Source of the DNA: Schistosoma haematobium | Lineage: Eukaryota; Platyhelminthes; Trematoda; Strigeidida; Schistosomatidae | DNA: 64,000 bases | Assembly (NCBI RefSeq): GCF_000699445.3 | Contig: NC_067202.1 | Coordinates: 12,429,924 to 12,493,923, forward strand | Direction: 5' to 3' | In this document: in pieces, positions 33,296 to 45,200 of the stretch | Numbering within the stretch: position 1 is the stretch's first letter | Layout: each line of letters starts with the position of its first letter | The notes under the pieces: model-generated | The model's input: only the letters and a program-made list of their open reading frames with translations | Told to the model about the DNA's origin: nothing | Databases searched by the model: none | Position numbers and translations under genes: made by a program

Positions 33296-36200
33296 CTGAA
33301 GGAAAATAAAACAGTTAGCATTTATTACTAAATATTAAATATTTACCGAGTATTAATCAGTTTCTTTGTTAACATTCGGACTCGTCTGAATAAACAAAAC
33401 AGTAGCATAGAATAGTGGTTGAAGGTAGTCAACAGGATACTATGGACCCGGATTTCGTGCTGTTTGACACTCGTCAACAAGGTGTACCTGTATTCTTGTG
33501 GGAACTAGTGCTCCCTGATGGATTCGAGCGCGTGTCACCCAGCTTCATAGTTACAGCACGAAACCCGGGTCCATGGTTTCTTGTTGACTACCTTCAACCA
33601 CTATTCTATCTCAAAATAGTGCACACAATGTCAAGTCACCTAGACTAGTGGCCATATTGCAATTTGGTTGATAGCATTTGATCTGCACTAAGAAGGACTT
33701 GACACACATGACATTGTTCACCGCCTGGTGAAAACGATTGCATTCATTACTAAACATGATGACATATGAGAATTAAACAATTATAGTTACACAACCTACA
33801 TTTGTACAATCATTTAAAACAACATCTACTACCGATTTAACAATCAGTATGATAAGTACACATTACTCTACAACTAACTGACAACTCATTCGTATGATGA
33901 GATTTGTGTTCTGGATGTCGCATCTAATCACAATCCAAATATAAATCAATAAACTTGTAATTATAATCAGAGAGGGGGTTTTGTGGAGATTGCAGTAATT
34001 TAATAATTGAATCCATGAGTCAGTTGAAGCTAGACCACCATTGCTCAGCGGCCTAAAGGTTAAGTGTTCAAGCGCAATACCGATAGGTCCTGCGTTCGAA
34101 TCTCTCTGGGGGCGGGATAGTGAATGAGCACTGTTGAGGAGTCCCATACTAGGATGAAACAGCCGTCCAGTGTTTCCAGGTTTTCCAACGTGGTGAACTC
34201 ATTAATTCAATTATTAAACTTATAAATGACGGCTTTATTTAAACAATCTATTTAGATTACATATTTCGCAATAGAGAATCAAAAATCTTCGTTTTGGATT
34301 TTAACACAAGGAATCTACAAACTCCCAATAATTATCAGAACATGATACACAATTTCCAATAGATAATGCTTCTTCACTCAAACTGGTTTCGTCAGTATTT
34401 TATAACAATTCACATGGATATACGATTTACTGTTAAATGTATGAAATTACCACACATTTAATGAGCTGAAGAATTATTATGTTTTCAAGCATTGATAGTA
34501 AGCGATCCTTCAACCCATTGTTTTACTGTTTCCATGGAAATAAAACACTATACTCACATCTGATTAGATATTGTCAACCTATACAAAGGCATCATCGTTG
34601 ATGAACACGATGAATGCAGATGTGAAGGCGCGGATAGGACAAGCAAAAGCAGTATATTTACAACTTAGAAACATCTGGAACTCAAAACAACTGTCAATCA
34701 AAACCAAGATTAGAATTTTCAATACAAATATCAAGACAGTTCTACTGTATGGGGAGGAAACTTGGAGAACCACGAAAGCCATCATCCAGAAGATACGGGT
34801 GTTTATCAACAGTTGCCTATGCAAAACACTTCGGATCTGTTGGCCAGACATTATCAGCAACAAACTACTGTGGGAGATAACAAACCAGATTTCAGTGGAG
34901 GAAGAACTAAGGAAGAAGCGTTGGAAGTGGATAGGACACACATTGAGGAAACCACCCAACTGCGTCACAAGACAAGCCCTCACATGGAATCCTCAAGGCC
35001 GAAGGAAAAGAGGAAGACCAAAGAACACATTACGCCGGGAAATGGAAATAGACATGAGAAAAATGAACAAGAATTGGATGGAACTAGAAAAGAAGGCCAA
35101 GGACAGAGTGGGTTGGAGAATGCTGGTCGGCGGCCTATGCTCCATTAGGAGTATACCAAAGATAATATTGAATAAAGCCATTAATAATAATAATAACAGG
35201 CGTAAGTAAGTAAGTAAGTAATATCTATATTCCCCTTATTATAAGCTTTATTTTGACCTATAATTTATTATTATACGATTTACTGTTCTTAAATTATACT
35301 CAGAAGAATGAACAACAATTGTATAGAACTAAAAAGAAAGATCGAAGACAGAGTAGGTTGGAGAATGCTAGTCGGTGGTCTATGCTTCATTGGGAGTAAC
35401 AGGCGTAAGTAAGTAAGTAATCTATACAAAAATTTAATTCAGTCACTGGAGGTAGAGTACATGTCAGTTCTTAATGATAACAAAAAAAATATCCTTTCAA
35501 ATAAATTCATTTATTCAGAATGTGGAATTTTGGAATATTGAAAACGACCTATGAAGTTTAACAAGTACTTACCTTAATCTGACAATCATTTACTTTCAAA
35601 TGATGAGTATCTTCATCATTACTTTCAATGCATGCATTAGCTTTTTCACACCAAATACATGTTATATTCAATGTTGTTGTATTTTGGCATATTTCAATTG
35701 AATTGTATTTTGAACAAATTTCTATGATAAGAAATAACATGATTTCATTTCAATTTTATCAAAAAGTTCTAAAAAAATAGGACGAAACAACCATCCAGTG
35801 CTTCCAACTTTTCAATGGGGATCTAACATCAATCGATTGATGATCTCAATCAAAAGGTAAATGAATTACAAAACATCTAACTATAACTTAATGATTAAAT
35901 GATGATTTTAGAATGAAGTGACCATTTAATTCACTGGAAAATTGTCAACACAATGAATAATTCAATAATTCGTACACTTTCAATTTCATTCATATTTTAT
36001 GGTATCATGTTTGAATTGAATGAAAGTAGAACAATATATATATATATATATATAAAAGCGAACAATTGTTTTCAGAACGGGTTTTGTGGAGAGTTTTAGA
36101 AATTTCACAAGTTGAAATCATGAGTCAGTTGAAGCTAGACCACCATTGAAAACCTGGAAGCACTGGACGGCCGTTTCGTCCTGGTATGGGACTCCTCAGC

Positions 36201-39200
36201 AGTGCGCATCCACGGTCCCGCACCACGCGGGGCTCGAACCCAGGACCTACTGGCTTTGCGCGCGAGCACTTAACCACTAGACCACTGAGCCGGCATCCAA
36301 CGGTGTTAATGTCTAACTTCAACCAATCAGATCGTCATTAGGCTTTATTCTAATATAAATGACTATTTATTACGAAAATGTTAAACCAATCAAGGCAATA
36401 TGGGTACGAATTCCTATAGCTTCAGCTATATTTAGGAGGCGGGAACGAACTCCGTTGGGAAATGATAGAGGTATACGATAGATTACTCGAAATGATTTTG
36501 ATTTATCTACAGCATGACCGTTATCAATAAGATGTGCCAAGATAGAACTGCGAATTGTTATTTATCTGGCCCTTTATAAACCAAGCTAGTAGATGTTCAC
36601 TCATTCGTTGGTTAAGTTGCCTGGTGAATGAAAGTAGTTTGAATGTCAGGTATGAAAAATGTATTACAACATAGAGAATCTGATGGATTTCAATAATTAT
36701 TCACATTCAGATATGTATACACAATGTGGTTACTGGGTTTAACAAAACGTACTACATTCAATTAATGATGGTTCTACAGTTTATTTCGATGAAATCTGTT
36801 TTATGATCAAAATCAATGCAGGGAAATCAGTTGTTCTTAGATTGAAAATTCATTTCTAATTATGTTAATTCAGTCGAACTATAAAGGATGAGTAACATCA
36901 TTTTTCCAAACATTAATGATTTCAGTTGACCTACTATGATGGAGGATATCGAAGTATGTAACTTTTATTTATCATTTATTTTAACACATAGATATTGGTA
37001 CAAAGAGGCATCGAATACATATGCACCACACAAATCTCATTCGATATGTGTGAGGGCTGTGATACTAGCCGGGTGCCCATACCAAAGCAGGTGGTTTTCT
37101 TAGGGGACCACACCCGGCGCCTTCGACCTGAAGGTCTGATCCACAAGGCAGTGGAGCATGGCAAGGAGATGCAGTCCCATGGTAGCCGGTGACCAACGGT
37201 TGGTTCATACGCCATTTGTTCCTTCAGGATACTGGAGCCCATACGCACTATTGGTTTGAAATGAGGGTTTTCCAACTCCCCTAGGTGGACACTCCGTGTC
37301 CACCAACCCGGTTTAAGGGCTGGACATTCGGTTTTCGTCCTGTCAATTTCGTAAACAACACCCCCGCAACGAGAAGGCAATAAGTAGGACTTCCCTGACA
37401 GAGGCTATATACGCGTGGCCATGTGAGAGCATTTCGAGAGGGAGAGCGGACTCTCTTCACTCTCAGTCGTACCAGAGCATTTGGGGGCGTGACTGTATTC
37501 TGGTCTATATGTTATCAATTAATGCATCAAACTGTTTGAGTTGATAGAAATTAATCCATGATAAAAGTAATATTTTATTCGATGAATATTGAAGGTAATG
37601 TAATTATTAGATAAATAGAATGATTCTCTTAGTATTGAAAATATTATTTCAATAGTCTAGCAAATGGTGAACTGAAAATTGTTCGCAGTTACCCAATGTA
37701 CACATGTAGTGAGAAGCAACACATTTTCATATAGTGAAATTAATTCTGAAACTGGCTTTGATAAATTGTAGTTTGGAGATGTGACTTGTATGTATATTCA
37801 GTTTTTCTTATCTGTATGACAAAGCAGATTGGTTTTCGCCCCAAAAGCGCTCATTTTCACCTTCATATCGTATTTCACACTTGGGAGAGTTTTAGACGCT
37901 ATTGGTTCATTGTATCTTTTAGTATGCTATTCTGTAATGCTTCCCAAGGACATTTTTATGCTGTATGTATACGCTTGATTTGTGCCTGTTGTTATTTCTC
38001 GTGATTCTGGCTTCTTGTGGAATATATTTCCCTGTTTCGAAATTGGATTTCTCTCTCTAGTTAGCGTAGCTGGGACGCATCAGAATAGCCAGCGTACTGG
38101 TCTTTGGTCACAGAGTGTTTGTCCCGTCCGCAGATTAAGTAAAATCGCAATCGCTTCAAACATAGCAGAATTGATGTGTAGTTATCAATGGTAAGTATGA
38201 GAAGAATGAACAAGAACTGGATAGAACTAGAAAGGAAGGCCGAAGACAGAGTGGGTTGGAGAATGCTGGTCGGCGGTCTATGTTCCATTCAGAGTAACAG
38301 GCGTAATTAAGTAAGTAAGTATTAATGGTATGTAAAACGTCGTTTGAGACAGATGTCTGGATATCATTTAATAGCTGAATACAATTACACATGGAGTTTT
38401 CAATTTGATAAAACAAAAGTAATGTATTCAAGTGTGAAAAAGGTCCAGATTAAATAATGTTTAACATACTCCCGATAACTTCATACTCTACTAACGTGCC
38501 AGTTTTGATCCACTTTTCAGGTACCAATATTTCAACTGCTGTGATATCTTGAGTGATAAATTGAAAAAAAACTATAAATTTTGGTTTCCATCTTTAAATA
38601 TAACAAAGCAAATCAGGGGCTGCATTCTTACAGTTGAAGAACATATGGAACACAAAACAACTGTCTGTCAACCAATATCAAAGTAAGAATCTTCAATACG
38701 AACGTCATCACAGTTCTACTATACAGAGCTGAAACTTGGAGCACTAATACAACCATCATCAAGAAGGTACAAGCATTTATTAATAGTTGTCTACGCAGGA
38801 TACTCAACACCCATTAGCCGGATACTATCAGCAACAACTTACTGTGGGAGAGAACAAACCAGCTTTTAGCTGAAGAGGAAATTAGGAAAAGACTCTGGAA
38901 GTGGATGGGACATACATTACGGAATCACCAGGCAAACCCTAACTTGGAATCCTCAAGGGAAACGAAGAAGAAGAAGGCCAAAGAACACATTAGGTCGGAA
39001 AATAGAAGCAGATATGAAAAGGATGAATAACAACTGGAAAGAGCTGGGAAGGATTGCCCAGGACATGGTTGGATGGAGAATGCTGGTGGGCGGCCTATGC
39101 TCCTCAACGAGGAGTAACAAGCCTAAGTAAGTAAGTTTAAATATAACAGCTTGTTTGCACTATTTAGGAGAGGTCAAAATAAGAAACTCAAACATTTCTC

Positions 39201-42200
39201 ATAACGGATACAGTGGTGATTATTTAACGTCCTCAAAAATTATGGTTTACAACATTTTTTTATATTTCAAATTACAAAAAGCCAACACAGTAATTTACAA
39301 ATCACAGAAGAATGGTGGCTCGTGGTACAATCCAGGATGTGTGTTCCATCTTATTCGGGGCTTGTTAACTGAACATGCCTAAATCTCAGAGTTGATGTTC
39401 ACTTTGGGACTGAAACTCAGCACCAGTCACTTCAAACATCGTCACGCTATCCACTTATCTACTAAGTTCAGATATACACTGACTTGTGCAATGAGGTGAA
39501 GTTTTAATTCATTTTCGTATAGTTCATTAATTGCTAATGATATTGAGGGCTGCAAATAATTCCACTGCTAATCATCATCCATCTTTGCGCTTAATGCTTG
39601 TAACTTAAAGCAACATCGAGACAATCCTCACAATATGCACATATATCAATAAGAGATTGATCAATTGCAGTTCAAATCACCAATGAGAGGTTTCAAGCAA
39701 ACATTACAAAAGTAACAATTACCTTCGCTGTATAAAGACACAGTAATGCATTTCAGCTGATCAACATATATCACTTGACCAAACATTCAGTGCATTTTCC
39801 CACATTCAATCAGAAAACACTGTATCACACTTGATTACTTACACTCAATACTCGTCTTGAAATTCAGCTTCATCTTTCAATAACATATGATTATTTCAGT
39901 GAAGCATGACATTTGAGCATTTTATAAAAGAAATATCAGTTTCAAGTACACCTTGTTTATTTCTGTTTTATGCAAAATACACCTCCGTTTGCATTAAGTG
40001 GTGATATGACTGAGGACTGCAAGTGTAACTGATCGTACTGTGAGTAAGTGAGTCAGTGAGTTAATGAGTGGATATATTGTCTGCTTAATACGACCATTCA
40101 CATATTCCTGTGTTGATCAGTCAATCGGTAACCATAAGCGTAATACGTCTCCAAATAGCCATCCACAGTTTTGCGATGAAGACATTCATACACTTCAGTT
40201 ATTTTGCTCGAGATACTCGGTTAAGTGAGTGTCAGTGGATGTGGTTCATGAAATTCCTTGTGGATGGAATTTAGCACAGAAATCTGAAGCAACGTTAGTA
40301 CTATTTCACCATAACAGCTCAAATAATTTCTGTGACATCAATAAGAATGACGGTCGTTCGATTTCAATTCAGTTAATTGCAGTGATCCATTGTTTGAAAA
40401 ACTTAATCATAAACATCAAACACTTTCAGGATTCTGCTGCACTATTATTCATAATCAGATGTGTGCGTTTACAAATAGTATCCCAATTTCATTTCGCACA
40501 ATTATCCGCAACAATTCAATGATATTTCCACCAACTGATTTCACTCACGAAACAACTGAATAATGTAGGCTTTAAGAAAGTCACTGTGATAGAATACAGA
40601 AATATTCTGTGTTGACATGTTGATATCGTGTTACCAATAGAAAGTAATGTAACAAGTCACCGTACATCAGAATGTTAACGACATTCATTGAAATGTTTCT
40701 TACTTGTTCCACACATAAACATATGGTTGATTTTCGATTGCCGCCTACTTTCCTCAATTTCTATAGGAATCTGAAAAGAGGTATTGGAAGTCAGAGTTAA
40801 AATGTGTTAACACATAACCACCTATATCAATAACCAAATAATCATTGAAGTAATGTGTTATCATACTGATTATCTTATTCACAGACAACTAATCACACTT
40901 ACAGTAAATATAATGATGTTTTCAGTTTCTTTACAAGTATGTTCCTGCTAGTCTACATAGATATTTTGAATCCACTTCAGTTGTCAACCTCAGTGAATTT
41001 TGATCAACTGTTTTTATATCATTGGATGAGGGGACACACTGCAAGGTGAATATCTACGTCAGTTGAAATGAAATATGATTGTGACTAATTGCAAGGATGC
41101 TGCACTCGGAATATTCAACAATGAACGTTCTGAACAGCTGATCTTTAGAATATCAAATAAAGCTTGGCATAATACAACTCTTTCCGTATAGTACTCTAAC
41201 AAACACTGTTTGTTACTATTCGGCACGAACGCATTATTGTTCCTTTTGATAGCAATTCATTTCTAATTATTCACTATTTTTAACACGTACTTGAATAAAG
41301 TGCATCATTAACCAATTAATAATAGTGACGATGGAGCAATTTCGTGGATCGGTTGAAGTTAGACATTAACACCGACCAGCTCAGTTTTCTAATGGTTAAG
41401 CGCTCGCGTACGAGACTGATAGGTCCTGGGTTCGAATCTCGCTGGAAGTGGGTTCGTGGATGCGCACTGTTGAGGAGTCCCATATTTGGACGAAATGGCC
41501 GTCCAGTGCTTCCAGGTATTCCATGGTAGTCTAGCATCAATTGACTCGTAATCTCAACTATTGAAATTAATAATAATGTCAAATAATCTAATTGTACATT
41601 ACAAAATGTTGATCTCTTACTAACGAGTTCAATGTAAACTTATACATTTGACAGTATGTATAAACATAAAATTATAGAATAACCTGATATACTCGAAACA
41701 AATTTATATTTCTATCCAATTATGCAACTTACATAATCATAATAGAAAGATATTTTCCCCTTTGAATGTATCAGGCAAGTTATATTAGCTGTAACCTCTA
41801 AAATTAGATTATCGATATTTAGAATTTGAGAGAAAGTTATCGTTAGATGTAACACTGTGAATGCCATCTCACAAAGTGATTAGATTTCAGTGGATATTTA
41901 TTGTATTATCTCAAATGATTTCTTCAGTTGAACTCATAATAAATATATTCAAGTCAATGTCATGTGAATGAAACGATCATGTATTCTTCAAAACGAATGT
42001 CAAATATCTAGTTTCTGAAAGTGTATTACAAATGTATTATTATTGAAACAATAAATCATCAAGTCGGAGTGGTATTCACATTGGTGTAATGTCTTCTATA
42101 ATTCTCCTTGAAACAACCGACTCTAATTACATATGACATGAGCTATGGAGTGTTTCTTTGCACATGGAACTTGGAAATTTAATTAGTTACGTAATATATG

Positions 42201-45200
42201 GATATTTCAGTTGGTCAACTGACTCTGACCATAATGTTCGTCTGAGAAACGAATGGCTTAAGATATGTCGTCTTAATGATTCCTTAATTTGAATGGATAA
42301 TATTTAGGAATGTCTGTGCGATGAACGAATGTGTTGTGTACAGAAATGACTTTGTGACGAATATACAATACAATGGATCTATTTTGAAACACAGACTTCT
42401 CATCAAGTTCCATTGAAGCCTATAAAACGAAAATAAATTCCTGCATTCGTTTCCGCAAGTTAAATAAGATTGTAACTTAATTTATCTATGGTGATCTACT
42501 TATTACTTGTCAGATTTAGTTTTTCCCTAGTACATATCACTTGTTCCTCAAGTCCTAATCAATGTATTCAAACATTATGCAGATGTCACATTTAATTCTG
42601 CTCTCATTTTCAAAAACAACAGTATTGTAGTGAACAAGAATACGAATGGGGCAATCGAATGAGGAGTCCCATATTAGGACGAAGCATCCGTCCAGTGTCT
42701 CCAGGTTTTCCATGGTGGAACAGCTTCAAGTGACTAGTGACCTCAATTATTGAAAGCCCTATAATCTCCACAAAACCTTTTCTGGAACCAAACGAATATG
42801 TTAAAGCTCACCGTTACAGAATATCTTACTAAAATCTGAGAACCATAACGTAAATAGTTAATTTGCAAAATATCAATCCATCGTCTCAAACTTGACTGTT
42901 CCTTCTGCAAGTACTAGTCCATTGTCTTGGATTTCGTTGTTCATGCATTTTTAGACGAATCGCTTTCAGTTTCCGTTCTTTCCTTCTCGATCTTCTACTG
43001 TAATACATTTTATTTCTGGCCATTGTTATATACTACTTATGTGGATATAAGTAGCTCACACCACAGTATTTTCTTTCTTTTGTCAGTTATTGAGAAGATT
43101 TGATTTATTCAAACTGAACAAGCAAATTTTTGGAGTGAACAAAATGTGTGAAAGTGTAATTGTAAATATTTCACATAGTATGATCAAATGATCACTTAGT
43201 GTTTACTCACTTGTATCATCAACTGTTTTCACATAAGACCATTTGACAGCGAATAATTCCTCTGAAATAATGGAAGTCAAAATAGATGTTTAAAAATTTG
43301 TTCTAGAAGTTTTTGACTAAGTAATAAACGTTTAATATTTATCCGACGCTTTCCATACAAAATAATTTTCTGAAATCCTTTTATCCACCAATTCTGATAA
43401 CTGACTTAAACAAGTTAATTTGAACTTAATGTTCTAGGTGTACCAGTTCGAGTAAATCATCTTTTACTAGAGGACTGTTCATGGTCATTTATTGATCAGT
43501 TGTTTAAGGAAGTGCCTGGATTTGAAGTTTCTAATCATACGAATATGATCACAAAGATAGAGTTGAATACTCGATGATCAACAGATAGCATCTTTGAAAA
43601 ATTGAACTTTTATGAATCAAATAAGTTCTACAAAAGAGTAAAATGATATCAAATAAAATTTGGTAGTTCATAGGTTTCAATAATTCAAACTGACTTCTCT
43701 CCTAATATCGTCTATGTTGCACGTATGATGGGCTTGGTTCATTTGTTCTATCAAGAAGTATCAAGCCAGTGAGATATCCTCCAATTTATGGTTTTGAGAG
43801 ACTGTAGAGTAATTTTCACTCTAGCAATTACATCATTTAGTTTATCATTGCTACTCAATCAATGTGTGTTTATTTTGAGGTAAATCTCTATTTTATTTAA
43901 CATTTTTACTTGACAGTAATCAATATGTGTTATGAACACACATTCTGGTATGAAAGTCACATAAACAAAACAATAACTGTGTACTGATCAACTCTCGTGT
44001 AATAATCAATTTAAATACTGAAACATTTATGCAAAATAAATGTCAGAAGAAGAAACAAAACAAAGTACAACCGAATAATATCAAAACTCACGGGTATCCA
44101 AAACTCCATATTCTGAACGTGAAGTGCCTGATAAATGACTTGTAATAAATCCGAGGTACCTTTCTTTGAATATACCTATTTCACCTGTGTTTATTTTGAT
44201 GAAAACATGCAACTTAATTGATAATTTTACATTGAATAATTAAAAGATTTTGAAATAAAATAAAGAATTAAATAAGTTGTATGAACTGTATTTTCCTGAT
44301 CGTTTTTGCTACCTTGACGTGGTGGTCGGGCTTGCCTATCGTGATGAACCAATCGAGCTGGAACAACCGTTCCTCAAGGTCCTACCATGCCAGACAGGTC
44401 GGTTGAAGAGCAGTAAGACTAAAACCAACAAACCCAAGGTCTCATGGCGAAGTCATACTGCTGACTGTACAGAGGTGTGACAAAAGTAAGGTGTTTCCTT
44501 CAGACAACCAGCATAACAGCGATGCTGCCTTCCCACAAGGAAGGGTGGGGTTAGAAAAGGTCAACCATTAAAATATACACCTCACCTTATCCCGAGGATA
44601 CCCGTCCGGCGGTAAGGTCTCAACACGCACGGAGCTAACACTTAGACCACCTCTAATGCAATTTCTTTTTCAAGTACCTCCGGAAGAACCCTTCCACGAT
44701 GTGGGCAACTGGGAAGTGATAACCACCCTCATACCTCTAACACCACTCCAGACTGATGAATTGTATTTAGGTTGTTGTAAGGCGTCAAACTATTGACAAT
44801 TTGAACAAGGGAAGATATCCAAAGAAGTTTTGAAAGACAGAAAAAACATAAAACTGATTTACTGAAGAAATTAAATTAATTTAGAAAGACGCGCGCGCTA
44901 ATTAAAAGGACAGTGGCATTTTTCCTCGCTGAGTAAATTCTATTGTTTTGATCGTTTATTACGTATCAAGACTGCTGTTTTCACTTTAACTGAATTTATT
45001 TCAGTTAAAGTATTCGATTAGAGTATCGTTTCTGTTTCTAAATTAGTTTGTCATTGGTACGTTTGAGTATTTTGTTTTCTATTGTATCTGTTGATCATTA
45101 CCCCTGTTTAATGACTGGACAGTGCAAAAAAAAGCAATTTCCAACGTCCGCGCTGTCGTTATCCCGTTGAAAGCGGTATGCAGTGCAATGAGTGCAAAGG

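Noticed and set aside
40229..40522. 97-codon plus-strand frame
   Set aside because: Lies in an intron on the other strand, with no motif and no splice or promoter signals.
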